NCBI RefSeq assembly: GCF_014203555.1
Contig: NZ_JACHJH010000007.1
Coordinates: 124,001 to 188,000, forward strand
Direction of reading: 5' to 3'
Length of the DNA: 64,000 nucleotides
DNA from: Streptomyces olivoverticillatus
Lineage (GTDB): Bacteria; Actinomycetota; Actinomycetes; Streptomycetales; Streptomycetaceae
How positions within the stretch are numbered: the first letter of the stretch is position 1; each line of letters begins with the position of its first letter. The notes beneath the pieces are model-generated. The model saw only the letters and a list, made by a program, of their open reading frames with translations. It searched no databases and was not told where the DNA came from. This document shows, one piece after another, positions 26,961 to 35,801 of this stretch. The position numbers and the translations under genes were made by a program.

Positions 26961-27214
26961 TCTGCAACTTCCGGGGCAGTGTGGGCCAGGGGCCGCGTCT
27001 GCCCTGTTGTTCTTCAACTTCCCGGTCCTGGAGCCCCACCATAGGCGGCCTCAAGCGCTACCGGCATGCCCACCGACGGATCACTGATCACGCCCACCGC
27101 CTCGCGCCCGTTGGCCACGTTGCGGTTCACCACCGTCCGGCCACCCCATCGTCCATCAGCATCGGGCGTCGGGCAGAGAAAGTTGTGTCAGCGTGTACCG
27201 GTCGTGGTCGTTGA

Positions 27215-27456
27215 GGTCATCTTGGCGAACAGTGCCGGGGACACCTTGTTCACGCCGACGTCGGTGGCCTGGGCCGAGAAGATGACCGCGATCAGAAGCT
27301 GGAACGGGGTCTCGAAATCCAGTTCGCGCTTCGCGTACGGGTAGACCCCGCCGAGCTCCCGGTAGACCTTCCGGGCGCGGCGCACCAGGGCCAGGCGGAC
27401 TCGGCCTTGGTGCTGACCTTCTTGCCGGTGTCCGGATCCGCCACGACTGGGGTCAT
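27215..27456 (-). pseudogene. nth: truncated, frameshifted endonuclease III fragment
   Basis: Reading from ATG 27456, the protein starts MTPVVADPDTGKKVSTKAES and then shifts frame. The correct continuation is ALVRRARKVYRELGGVYPYA, then ELDFETPFQLLIAVIFSAQA, TDVGVNKVSPALFAKM, matching the N-terminal ~75 residues of bacterial Nth. The HhH motif, catalytic Lys/Asp and FeS cluster part are all missing. It is a broken 5' remnant within the rearranged region. Confidence 0.8.
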
Positions 27457-27527
27457 GGGCTCCACTGTAAGTCGGACGGTCATGTCGGGGCGACGTGGTC
27501 AGCGAGCCGTCACCTTGGCGCCACGTC

Positions 27528-28148
27528 CTACCGGGTCGCGCTGCGGCGCCGCCGATACGCCAGAGCACATGCCGTGACGAGCACGGGCCAAGCCAGCAAC
27601 GGGAGGTAGCAGACCGCGAACAGCACCTTCGACCATCCACTGACCTCAAGGTGTGAGTGCGGGGTGCCCTTGTCGCCGATGGCCGGGGTGAAGTGGACGT
27701 GGAAGAAGATCGGGTTGAGGAAGAACCAGGCGGCGAGCAGCGCGAGCAGCGCCGATCCGGCCAGGGCGGGGATGACCGCGGCCTTGACCGGGACGCGCCG
27801 TCCACCGATGACGGGGAGCCATCGGGGGACGACTTCGCCCCATGGCTTGACCAGGCCGAGGGTCAGAAGCGCGATTCCCTCGCTGACGATCGAGAGCAGC
27901 AGGACGTAGATGTAGTCGGACGGCTGCGAGTGGTAGCTCGGATTCTCTGAATGTCCCACGCCGGCCATGCCGGCGGTCATCAGCAGCCGCCACAGGCTCG
28001 ACGGCAGCACCACCAGGGCCACCGCGTGAGCGGCGAGTCGTGCCCAGCGGGGAGTCCCGGGGACGTAACTGTGCTTCGGGCGCTCCAGCTGCGGGATCGG
28101 GGCCGTCGTGCGGTTCCGCGAGGGTGTCACAGGCCGGGTCGTTGTCAT
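27528..28148 (-). CDS. four-helix membrane protein of unknown function, paralogue of the fusion protein at 39.3 kb
   Basis: The 206-residue protein has about four hydrophobic segments. The block SIVSEGIALLTLGLVKPWGE, followed by VVPRWLPVIGGRRVPVKAAV, is nearly identical to the C-terminal half of the 409-residue protein at 39313-40542 (SEALALLTLGLVRPWGEVVP). The function is unknown. It begins 131 nt downstream of a two-component pair, and two 15-bp direct repeats lie in its promoter, so it may be a target of that response regulator. Confidence 0.8.
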   Translation of the reverse strand: MTTTRPVTPSRNRTTAPIPQLERPKHSYVPGTPRWARLAAHAVALVVLPSSLWRLLMTAGMAGVGHSENPSYHSQPSDYIYVLLLSIVSEGIALLTLGLVKPWGEVVPRWLPVIGGRRVPVKAAVIPALAGSALLALLAAWFFLNPIFFHVHFTPAIGDKGTPHSHLEVSGWSKVLFAVCYLPLLAWPVLVTACALAYRRRRSATR

Positions 28149-28188
28149 GCTTCAAGCTTCGGGGCGACAGCCTTGACCACGGTATATG

Positions 28189-28246
28189 CCGTTCGGCACC
28201 GGCTGGCGGTGGGATCCGGTTCCGGGAGGTTCCGTTCGGCACTGGC
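28189..28246. promoter_or_regulatory. two 15-bp direct repeats upstream of membrane-protein gene
   Basis: CCGTTCGGCACCGGC (28189-28203) and CCGTTCGGCACTGGC (28232-28246) differ at one base. They are spaced 43 bp apart, about four helical turns. They lie 41-98 nt upstream of the minus-strand membrane gene starting at 28148. They are candidate binding sites for the adjacent response regulator. Confidence 0.5.
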
Positions 28247-28279
28247 AGTTTCCGTCACGAGCTGCCCGATGACTGCGGA

Positions 28280-28993
28280 TCACTCGACAGGGCCCGCGCC
28301 GCACACCCCGTTCCGGAACGCCCAACCCGCGATCCCGACCCGATTCCGCGCCCCGACTTTCTGCTGGATCGTCGCCACGTGGTTCTTCACCGTGCCCGCC
28401 GAGATGAACAACTCCGCGCCGATCTCCGCGTTCGTGCCGCCCTCGGCCAGAAGCCGGACGATCTCCCGCTCCCTTTCGGTCAGCGACACCACAGCTCCTC
28501 GCCGCCCACCCTGATCGGTCTGCGCGAAATGCTGCAGCAGCCGCATCGTGACCTGGGGGCTGATCAACGTGTCGCCGGCCATGGCGGCGCGAACGGCTTC
28601 GATCAGCAGCGTCGGGCCGGAGCGCTTGAGGAGGAATCCGGACGCGCCGTGGCGCAGGGCCACGTGAACGTACTCGTCGAGGTCGAACGTCGTCACCACG
28701 ATCACGCGCGCCGGTTCTGCGACGTCCGGGCCGGCGAGCAGGCGGGTGACTTCGAGGCCGTCGAGGCGGGGCATGCGGATGTCGGCCAGTACGACGTCCG
28801 GCTTGAGGCGACGGGCCAGCTCCACCGCGGCCGGGCCGTCAGCGGCCTCACCGACCACGCACATGTCCGGCTGTGCGTCGAGGACCATGCGGAAGGCGGC
28901 CCGGATGTTCTCCTGGTCGTCGGCCACCAGAATGCGGATCGGCACCGCTCCCCCGGAGACCGGCATTCCAGCTGTACCCGTCGCCTCCGTCAT
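28280..28993 (-). CDS. NarL/LuxR-type response regulator
   Basis: The 237-residue protein has a receiver domain (~20-140): acidic pair in LVADDQENIRAAF, phospho-acceptor Asp in DVVLADIRMPRLDG, Thr in VVTTFD and Lys in FLLKRSGP. A GerE/LuxR helix-turn-helix follows (~170-230: LTEREREIVRLLAEGGTNAE, then AGTVKNHVATIQQKVGARNR). ATG 28993 overlaps the kinase stop as ATGA. It is the partner of the upstream histidine kinase. Confidence 0.92.
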   Translation of the reverse strand: MTEATGTAGMPVSGGAVPIRILVADDQENIRAAFRMVLDAQPDMCVVGEAADGPAAVELARRLKPDVVLADIRMPRLDGLEVTRLLAGPDVAEPARVIVVTTFDLDEYVHVALRHGASGFLLKRSGPTLLIEAVRAAMAGDTLISPQVTMRLLQHFAQTDQGGRRGAVVSLTEREREIVRLLAEGGTNAEIGAELFISAGTVKNHVATIQQKVGARNRVGIAGWAFRNGVCGAGPVE

Positions 28994-30120
28994 GCCGCTG
29001 CCCACTCGCCATCCGCGTCACCGACCGGCAGCTCGGCCGTGAGCCGCCAGCCACCCCCGTCCCGGGCCCCGGCCCGCAGCGTCCCGCCGAGCGATTCGAC
29101 CCGCTCGGCCAGCCCCGGCAGACCGAGGCCGCCGCGTCGCTCGGCACGCCCGCTCAACGCCCGCCGCTCGGTGCCGTCGTCGACGACTTCGACGGTCAGT
29201 GCGTCCGCCGTCCTCGCTACCTTCACCCGGACCTCACTTGCGTCGGGAGCGTGCCGCCGCACGTTGGTCAGCGCCTCCACCACCACGCGGCACACCGTCG
29301 CCACCACCTCCCGCCGCGCGGCGTCGGCCCCCGCGGCGATCTCCAGATGCACCCGGGCCGAGGACGAGCCGGCGAACCTTTCCACCAGCTCGGGCAACTC
29401 GCCCAGACCCTGCACGGCGTGACGCCCGCCGTCGTCGTCTTCGTCGGTACGCAGCATGTGCACGGTCTGATCCATCGAGCGCAGCGCGCGCTGCCCAGCC
29501 TCCTCGATCCGCGCCAGCGTGTCCAGCGCCGCCTGCGGATTCTGCCTGGCGACAAACCGCGCGGCCTGCGCAAGCGCCACGATCTCGCTCACGTCATGCG
29601 CGACGAAGTCGTGGAGGTCGCCGGCCAGCTCCAGCCGCTGCTGCCGTCGCGCGCTCTCGACCGAGGTGCGGCGCCGCATGTCCAGGGCCCTGAGATACAC
29701 CGAGCCGACCACGCCGCAGGTCGCCACGATCGACCAGAACAGACAGCCGCCGACGATGCCCCGCACCGTGTCGTGCGACCAGTCTCGCAGCACCCAAGTG
29801 GTGATGGCCAGATGCGCCAGCGCCCCGCCCAGGATGGCGACGGGGACGGACGCGGTCCGGACCGTCGGCACTGCAAGAGACAGGAGGAGTAAGACCTCGA
29901 GGGTTCCGTAGCTGCCGCCAGCCGTCCCCTGCACGCCGCTTACCACGCCGCCTACCAGCAGGCTCGTCGCGCCGAGCGAGACCACGGCCACGGCAATGGT
30001 CACCAGATCGAACACCTTGCGGACCTTCGCGCGGAAGACGGCCGGAACGGATAGGGCGGTTACGAGATACGTGACGACCGCGAGAGCCGCCACCGCCGCA
30101 GGCAGGATGATGATCAGCAC
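28990..30120 (-). CDS. NarL-type sensor histidine kinase
   Basis: The 376-residue protein has roughly four to five N-terminal membrane segments (~1-150) and no large extracellular domain, so it probably senses membrane or intracellular cues. The dimerisation region holds the phospho-histidine in LAGDLHDFVAHDVSEIVALA (HisKA_3, ~176). The HATPase region shows VVEALTNVRRHAPDA (N box) and GGLGLPGLAERVESLGG (G boxes). GTG 30120 is the start. The response regulator follows with a 4-nt overlap. Confidence 0.92.
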   Translation of the reverse strand: MLIIILPAAVAALAVVTYLVTALSVPAVFRAKVRKVFDLVTIAVAVVSLGATSLLVGGVVSGVQGTAGGSYGTLEVLLLLSLAVPTVRTASVPVAILGGALAHLAITTWVLRDWSHDTVRGIVGGCLFWSIVATCGVVGSVYLRALDMRRRTSVESARRQQRLELAGDLHDFVAHDVSEIVALAQAARFVARQNPQAALDTLARIEEAGQRALRSMDQTVHMLRTDEDDDGGRHAVQGLGELPELVERFAGSSSARVHLEIAAGADAARREVVATVCRVVVEALTNVRRHAPDASEVRVKVARTADALTVEVVDDGTERRALSGRAERRGGLGLPGLAERVESLGGTLRAGARDGGGWRLTAELPVGDADGEWAAA

Positions 30121-30325
30121 TCTCCGACACTACGCCCCGGGAATGAGGGTGGGTCCCGCAACTGCCCGACCTCGGCGCCGATGTTCTCGTCCAGCAACTC
30201 ACGCAGCCGCCCGACGCGGGCACACCTTGCCGTCGGCCGCGGCGACCACCTCGACCGGACCGGCGTTTCAACCCATCGTGAGGATCGGGCCACGAAACGA
30301 GTCGACCACGGCTCGCTCCACCGCA

Positions 30326-30347
30326 ATGTGGAGCGTACTCTCTATTT
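30326..30347. promoter_or_regulatory. TetR operator, copy 1 (at tetR start)
   Basis: A 22-bp palindrome ends 1 nt before the tetR ATG. Read on the minus strand it is AAATAGAGAGTA then CGCTCCACAT. It matches the two other copies at 33268 and 40585 in most positions, which points to autorepression. Confidence 0.75.
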
Positions 30348-30348
30348 C

Positions 30349-30930
30349 ATGGCCCGACCACCTCGCTACGACGAGACCCAGCTGCTGGACACCGCCGTGC
30401 GGATCGCGGCCGACGCGGGCCCGGCGGCGGTGACGATGTCGGCGATCGCCCGCGCCAGCGGCGTGCCCAACGGCTCCATCTACCACCGGTTCCCGCAGCG
30501 GCTCGCCCTGCTGGCCGAGTTGTGGCTGCGGACCGTCGAACACTTCCAAACCGGATACTTCGCCGCGCTGCAATCCGACGGGGATCCGCTGCGGGCCGGG
30601 GCCGCCGCGGCCCGACACGTCGTCGCCTGGAGTCGGCAGAACCCACGGGAGGCCGCGGTGCTCTTGCACGGGCCGCAATCCTTCGGCCGCGACGAATGGC
30701 CGGAGGAGTACGCACGGCGCGCCGACGACGGCAACAAGCGGGTGCTGGAGGCGGTGGCAGAACTCGCCGAGCGCGGGGGGGCCACCGCCGAGCTCGAAGT
30801 CGACCGGGTCATGCTGGCAGTCATCGAACTGCCGCTGGCAGTGGTCCGACGATATCTGCGCGCGGGTCGGCCGCTGCCCCCGCACGCCGAAGAACTCGCC
30901 GAGCGCTGCGCAGTGGACCTGCTGGCCTAG
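30349..30930 (+). CDS. TetR-family transcriptional regulator
   Basis: The 193-residue protein has an N-terminal helix-turn-helix (~10-55: LLDTAVRIAADAGPAAVTMS, then ASGVPNGSIYHRFPQRLALL) and an all-alpha C-terminal ligand domain. ATG 30349 overlaps the end of a palindrome found at two further promoters in this region, so this protein probably represses itself and those genes. With the operator at the start codon, the transcript may be leaderless or start very close. The ligand is unknown. Confidence 0.9.
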   Translation: MARPPRYDETQLLDTAVRIAADAGPAAVTMSAIARASGVPNGSIYHRFPQRLALLAELWLRTVEHFQTGYFAALQSDGDPLRAGAAAARHVVAWSRQNPREAAVLLHGPQSFGRDEWPEEYARRADDGNKRVLEAVAELAERGGATAELEVDRVMLAVIELPLAVVRRYLRAGRPLPPHAEELAERCAVDLLA

Positions 30931-30939
30931 AAGATCACT

Positions 30940-30969
30940 GAAAACCTTGCCTGGTCAGTGGTGGTTTTC
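30940..30969. terminator. possible terminator between tetR and IS1182 remnant
   Basis: GAAAACC (30940-30946) and GGTTTTC (30963-30969) form a perfect 7-bp inverted repeat 10 nt after the tetR stop. It could equally be part of the IS1182 end. Confidence 0.4.
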
Positions 30970-30989
30970 GAGGTGGGTGCACCCTGGCT

Positions 30990-32609
30990 TCAGGCGGTGG
31001 CGGCGTTGATCGTCCAGCTGTTTGCGGTGCGGGTGAGCCCGAGGTTGATCAGTCGGCGGAGGTTGAGAGCGGCGGCCCGGTGGTGGAGCCAAAGCTCGTT
31101 CTTGATGACGCCCCGGTAGCGGAGTCTGCGGTTGCCGTGTGCGACCAGCCAGGCGATGGCGCGCTCGACCGGGGGCCGCCAGCGGCGGTACCCGGCCTGC
31201 CAGACGGGATGGGTGGCAGCCTGGCGGGCGGCCGCCAGTTCGGCGTAGTGGGGGTGGATGTTGAGGAGCCGTTTGGTCTTGGAAGTGGTGCAGCGTTCCC
31301 GCAGCGGGCAGGTGGGGCAGCCCTTCTTGAACTGGGCGGTGCGGACGCCGCCTGGCTGTGGCCGGCCGAGGTTGACGGTGTGTCCGGCCGGGCAGGTGGC
31401 CGTGCCGGCGGCGGGGTCGATGTGGAAGTCGTCGATGGTGAAGCCGTCGGTGATGGCCTGGCGTTTCGCGGCGGGTTTGATGACCGCGGTGTCGCCCTGC
31501 CCGGCCAGCAGGACACGGAGGTCGCCGGTGCCGTAGGCGGCGTCGCCCAGAACCGTCAGCCCGGTCTCCTCGGCGGCCAGTAACTCCTGTGCGACCGTGG
31601 CCTCATGGTTGTCCGCGCCGTATCCGCAGGTCAGGGCGACAGCTGTGAACAGGCCCGCCTCCGGCTCGAAGGAGACGTGCCCTTTGAAGCCGTCCTGGTG
31701 GTGGGTGCGGTTCTTGTGGATGTGCCGGGATTCAGGGTCGACGGTGGAGATGATCCGATCGTGGGCGGTGCGGCGGGCGATCCGCCACCGTCCGTCGCTG
31801 CCGTCGGAATCGTCGGCGGGCTCGATGTCTTGACCCGCGACCAGCGCCAGGATGCCGACCGCTGTCCGCGTACAAGTGGATCAGACGAGTACGGGGACAA
31901 CCGCGTTCGCGGCCTGCTCGCCCAGGGGCTGCTCGGGCAGCTGCCCGAGCACCTTGAAGGCATCGGTGACCAGCGCGTCGACCAGAGCGGCGCGGGCCGC
32001 CTCGTCGTTCCAGGCGATCTTCGGCTTGCCCGGAGTGGTGTAGTCGTGGGCGGTGCAGTACTTGGCGACGACCTCACGCGCGCCGGGGACCTCGCGGGCC
32101 ACGGCCCGGATGGCAGAGACCAGCTGGGTGACGGTGTCCTGGGTGGCCACCGCATCCTCGAAGACCGTCGAGTCCAGCGCCCGCCGGCGCTTCCCCTTGA
32201 GTACACCGGTGGCCGCCACGACCTCCCTGACCTTGCCGAACAGCCGGTCCGGGGCCGGCGAACGCTGCAGGCGGCGCCGGAAGTAGGTCAGCAGCGACGG
32301 ATCGAAAGCCGTATCGAGCAGACCCAGCCCGCACGCGGCCTTCCACCGCAGGTCACAGCGCAGTTCCAGGACCGTCTCGAAGTCCGACAGCCCGTGCAGG
32401 CTCTGCAGCACCACGGCAGCGGCCAGCACCTGCGGCGGCATGGACGGCCGCCCGTTGGACGAGGGATACATATCGGCGAACATCCCCGGCGGGAACAGCA
32501 CTTCACGGTGCTCGGCCAGGAACGCGAAGACGCTGCCCGGCGGGATCAACTCCCGGCAGGTCTCCCACACATCGGGTCCGACCGGCTCCCCGGCCCACTC
32601 GCCCTGCAT
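30990..32609 (-). pseudogene. IS1182-family transposase with an in-frame stop
   Basis: One continuous frame of 540 codons from ATG 32609 encodes an IS1182-type DDE transposase: MFADMYPSSNGRPSMPPQVL, ALDSTVFEDAVATQD (first Asp), VLGDAAYGTGD (second Asp), PPVERAIAWLVAHGNRRLRY (Glu). A TGA at 31881-31883 interrupts it after NAVVPVLV. The codons around that stop (VPVLV-stop-STCTRTA) look like a short insertion of ~40 nt into the conserved AVGLLALVAGQ segment; the frame is kept on both sides. A zinc-type C-x2-C-x5-C patch (GCPTCPLRERC) is present downstream. The element separates tetR from the NTF2-like gene. Confidence 0.85.
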
Positions 32610-32753
32610 ACCCACCAGACTGGCCCCGGCCGGGGCATCCGGGGCAACGCGGTCCTCACGGTGGCGCAGGCCGCCCAGTCCTGACGACAAGCTCGGCCGA
32701 ATCCCCGTCGAACGATTCGCCCAGCTGAGACGATCATCACGAAGGAGCAGGGA

Positions 32754-33164
32754 ATGAGCACCATCTTGGACCCCAAGGCAGTCGTCGTCCGCTACGCCGA
32801 GGCCGTCCGCGACCGCGACGCGCAGGTCGTCATCGACAGCTTCGCCGAGGACGCCACCTGGCTGTACCCGGGCAGCCTGCCGATCTCCCGGTTGTGGGAA
32901 GGCCGCGAGGCCATCGTCAACGACTTCCTCGGCAGCATGGGCCGCCACCTGGACCCCACCGCGCCGGTCGTCATCGAACTCATCAACGCCTTCGCGGACG
33001 GCGAACAGGTGCTCGCGGAGTGGATCTCGGCCACCGCTGCCAACGGCGCGGTTTATGACAACAAGTGCGCCGGAGTCTTCACCGTCCGGGACGGGAAGAT
33101 CACCTCGGTGACGGAGTACGCCGACACCCACCACGTCGCAGCGACCCTGTTCGCCCAGGACTGA
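32754..33164 (+). CDS. NTF2/SnoaL-like protein
   Basis: This 136-residue single-domain protein has the SnoaL/NTF2 cone-fold pattern: VVVRYAEAVRDRDAQVVIDS, FAEDATWLYPGSLPISRLWE, GREAIVNDFL, FTVRDGKITSVTEYAD. Such proteins act as isomerases, cyclases or small-molecule binders; the role here is unknown. AAGGAG lies about 7 nt before ATG 32754. It precedes an SRPBCC gene whose promoter carries the TetR operator. Confidence 0.82.
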   Translation: MSTILDPKAVVVRYAEAVRDRDAQVVIDSFAEDATWLYPGSLPISRLWEGREAIVNDFLGSMGRHLDPTAPVVIELINAFADGEQVLAEWISATAANGAVYDNKCAGVFTVRDGKITSVTEYADTHHVAATLFAQD

Positions 33165-33267
33165 CCAGGCAGGACAGGGGCTCGGCCGGGCCGGAACCGC
33201 GTCGGCGGCATCGGCTTCTCTGCCTCGCCATCCGGCAGGGTCCTCACAGCCGGATGGCCCAGCTCTG

Positions 33268-33289
33268 AAATAGAGAGTATTCTCCATTT
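33268..33289. promoter_or_regulatory. TetR operator, copy 2 (SRPBCC promoter)
   Basis: A 22-bp near-perfect palindrome with arms AAATAGAGAGT and TTCTCCATTT ends 41 nt before the SRPBCC ATG at 33331. It is followed by an overlapping CTCCA-n7-TGGAG repeat. AT-rich sequence around it fits a promoter. Confidence 0.75.
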
Positions 33290-33330
33290 CAAGTGGAGAG
33301 GTTTCTCTAATATCCGGGGAGGGCTGCACC

Positions 33331-33879
33331 ATGGCAGTGCTGAACGTCCACGAGCGCTGGATTCCGGCGACACCCGAGCAGGTCGGTGCCTTGATCGATG
33401 CCTTGGCCGGCGACGACGACCCGCTGTGGCCGTATCCGGCCTGGCCGAGGATGAGGTTCGACCAAGGGCTGCGCGTCGGTTCGCGGGGCGGTCACGGCCC
33501 CATCGGCTACACCGTCGCGGCATACGTGCCCGGTCAGTGGGTGAGGTTCCGCTTCAGTGCCCCGCGCGGCTTCGAGGGGTTCCACGAGTTCACCGTCGAG
33601 TCCGACGAACCGGGCAGCACCGTGCTCCGCCACGTCATCGCGATGCGATTGCACGGAACCGCCCGGTTCGCCTGGCCGCTGGTCTTCCGCTGGTTGCACG
33701 ACACTCTGATCGAGGATTGCCTGAACCGGGCGCTTCACGCCTTCCGGCCGGACGACGGCGATCACCGCAAGATGACGGCACATGTCCGGATGCTGCGTCG
33801 CCTGACCTCGCAGACGGCCGCCCGGGGCGAAGCCGCCGGTGGTGGAGCCGGAATCTCATCCGGCCCCGGCCGCGGGTGA
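33331..33879 (+). CDS. SRPBCC (START-like) family protein
   Basis: The 182-residue protein has the helix-grip pattern: VHERWIPATPEQVGALIDAL, VGSRGGHGPIGYTVAAYVPG, VRFRFSAPRGFEGFHEFTVE and a C-terminal helix IEDCLNRALHAF. START-like domains bind hydrophobic ligands. GGGAGG lies 8 nt before ATG 33331. It appears to head a plus-strand run with two DUF2867 genes, a DUF6463-like gene and a membrane protein. The last ~15 residues are Gly/Ser-rich. Confidence 0.8.
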   Translation: MAVLNVHERWIPATPEQVGALIDALAGDDDPLWPYPAWPRMRFDQGLRVGSRGGHGPIGYTVAAYVPGQWVRFRFSAPRGFEGFHEFTVESDEPGSTVLRHVIAMRLHGTARFAWPLVFRWLHDTLIEDCLNRALHAFRPDDGDHRKMTAHVRMLRRLTSQTAARGEAAGGGAGISSGPGRG

Positions 33880-34025
33880 CATGACGGCGCCGGCGGCACC
33901 CGCGCCGTGACCGGACCGCGCTTCGACGTGACCGAGTGGCGGAGCGTGCGGAGCGCGGCCACAGCGGGTCCACCCTCACGAGAACCCCGATGAGCAGCAC
34001 CATGCATGTCGATCGGAGTGCATCC

Positions 34026-34667
34026 ATGCGCCTGCCGAACACGGCCCACGAGACACAGCCCTGGCTGATCCACCAGATCGCTCCCGACTTCCGGTTGGAG
34101 GATGTCTGGGCCCTGCCGACCCCCGGCGGCCCGGACGGCTTCACGACTCTGGTGTCGGTCCTTCAGGACGGCGACTTCCAGCAGGACGCCCCGCCGGTCG
34201 CGCGCATGCTGTGGCAGCTGCGCTGGAAGCTCGGCGCCGCTTTGGGCCTGGACCGGGACCGGGGCGGACTCGACACCCGGGTGCGGTCCCTGCGCCACCG
34301 CCTGCCTCCGACGCTGCCTGAAGCGGCCGCCATCCACCCCGGCGACGGTCGGTCGCCGTTCACCTTCCTCTACCAGTCGGGCAATGAACGTGCCGCAGAG
34401 ATCGCCAACCGGACCATGCACGGAGTGGTGCACCTGGGCTGGGTCCCCGACGAGCAGGGCGGCTGGCGCGGCCAGATGGCCGTCCTGGTGAAACCGAACG
34501 GCCGTCTCGGGACCGCCTACATGGCCGCCATCAGGCCTTTCAGGCACCAGGTCGTCTGCCCCGCCCTCATGCGCTCCTGGGAGCGCCGCTGGCAGCGCCA
34601 GTGGGAGCGCGACACCCGCCCGGCGCCGACCGGACAGCACGACGCCCCGGCGGCCGTTCAGCCTTGA
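34026..34667 (+). CDS. DUF2867-like protein, paralogue 1
   Basis: The 213-residue protein shares PWLIHQIAPDFRLEDVWALP, WKLGAALGLD and HGVVHLGWVPDEQGG with the next gene and resembles DUF2867 proteins. No catalytic motif is evident. I start it at ATG 34026 with GGAG 7 nt upstream rather than at ATG 33990. The Arg/Gln-rich C-terminus (RSWERRWQRQWERD) is a probable helix. Its function is unknown; adjacent tandem duplication with the next gene is clear. Confidence 0.75.
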   Translation: MRLPNTAHETQPWLIHQIAPDFRLEDVWALPTPGGPDGFTTLVSVLQDGDFQQDAPPVARMLWQLRWKLGAALGLDRDRGGLDTRVRSLRHRLPPTLPEAAAIHPGDGRSPFTFLYQSGNERAAEIANRTMHGVVHLGWVPDEQGGWRGQMAVLVKPNGRLGTAYMAAIRPFRHQVVCPALMRSWERRWQRQWERDTRPAPTGQHDAPAAVQP

Positions 34668-34734
34668 CCAAGGAGGTCTCAAACATGGTGGTCCACCCAT
34701 CCGACTCTCCATCTCGCCGCAGGGGTGATGCGAT

Positions 34735-35346
34735 ATGAGAATGCCCATCGAGGCCCACACCTCGCGTCCCTGGCTCATCCACGAGATCGCACCGGATTTC
34801 CGGATCGAGGACGTCTGGTCGTTCCGCACTCCCGGCGCCGGACCGGACGACTTCCCCGTGATGCTGGCCGCGCTGGAGGCCAGCAACCGGCCCGGGAAGA
34901 CGACCTGGCCGACCCGGTTCCTGTTCGCGGTGCGCTGGAAACTCGGCGCGGTGTTCGGCTGGGACAAGCCGCAGGCCGGCCTGGACGCCGCCGTGACGTC
35001 CCTGCGGGATCGCCTTCCGGAGGACCTGCGCCGCTGCCCTGGACACAAGGATCCGAACATCCCGTTCACGCCGGTGTACCAGACCCATGACGAGTGCGTG
35101 GAGGAGATGGCCAACACCACCGCCCACATCGTGTGCCACCTGGGCTGGGTCGCGACCGACGACGGCGGCTACGAACTCCGGATGGCCGCCCTGACCAAAC
35201 CCGGCGGCCGGCTCGGCCGGTTCTATCTGGCCTTCATCAAACCCTTCCGCTACCTGGTCATCTACCCAGCCCTGACCCGGCGCTGGGAGAGAGCCTGGCT
35301 CGACCGCGACCTGGACAAGAAGGTGCACCATGACCGCGAAAGCTGA
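34735..35346 (+). CDS. DUF2867-like protein, paralogue 2
   Basis: The 203-residue protein is homologous to the preceding gene along its whole length (PWLIHEIAPDFRIEDVWSFR, WKLGAVFGWD, AHIVCHLGWVATDDGGYELR, LALTRRWERAW-like end). It starts 67 nt after the preceding stop and overlaps the downstream DUF6463-like gene by 17 nt, implying cotranscription. The function is unknown. Confidence 0.77.
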   Translation: MRMPIEAHTSRPWLIHEIAPDFRIEDVWSFRTPGAGPDDFPVMLAALEASNRPGKTTWPTRFLFAVRWKLGAVFGWDKPQAGLDAAVTSLRDRLPEDLRRCPGHKDPNIPFTPVYQTHDECVEEMANTTAHIVCHLGWVATDDGGYELRMAALTKPGGRLGRFYLAFIKPFRYLVIYPALTRRWERAWLDRDLDKKVHHDRES

Positions 35347-35791
35347 TCCAGGGCCGTCCCGGAACCGGCAGCTGATCACCTGGGCCGGATGGCTCCTGGT
35401 GACATTCGGAACAGCGCACACAGTGCTCGCGCTGACCATCGAGCACGCCGCGAGCCACGCCGGCGACTGGTTCAGCGGGAAGCTGTGGGGCTCCGACCTG
35501 GCCGCGATGAGCCCGGCCGGAAGCGCATATTGGCTGACCTACAACAGCTTTGGCCCGCCGATCGTCATCATCGGCTTGACAATCATGTGGCTGAACCGCC
35601 GCGGCATCGCCCCGCCGCCGTTCATCGCCTGGGCCCTGCTGACCTGGACGGTTGGCGGCACGGCGCTCGCCGGGTTCGCACCCCCGCTCGACTTGGCCGC
35701 GGAGATCCTCCTGCTCGTCGCCGCCCACCGCGCCAAGCAGGCGCCCCGGACGGACCCGTTCCACCACGCTACCGGACCACAAGGATCCTGA
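35330..35791 (+). CDS. DUF6463-like four-helix membrane protein, paralogue 1
   Basis: The 153-residue protein has about four hydrophobic segments (TWAGWLLVTFGTAHTVLALT, GPPIVIIGLTIMWLNRRGIA, IAWALLTWTVGGTALAGFAP and a last one). It matches the protein at 38827-39204 (WAGRLLAFIGAVHLLVGLLL, VTWMDRRGITPPVFLPWVVL). From memory it belongs with DUF6463. Its start lies inside the DUF2867 gene, and the next gene starts 10 nt after its stop. Confidence 0.72.
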   Translation: MTAKADPGPSRNRQLITWAGWLLVTFGTAHTVLALTIEHAASHAGDWFSGKLWGSDLAAMSPAGSAYWLTYNSFGPPIVIIGLTIMWLNRRGIAPPPFIAWALLTWTVGGTALAGFAPPLDLAAEILLLVAAHRAKQAPRTDPFHHATGPQGS

Positions 35792-35801
35792 TGGTAGAAG
35801 C

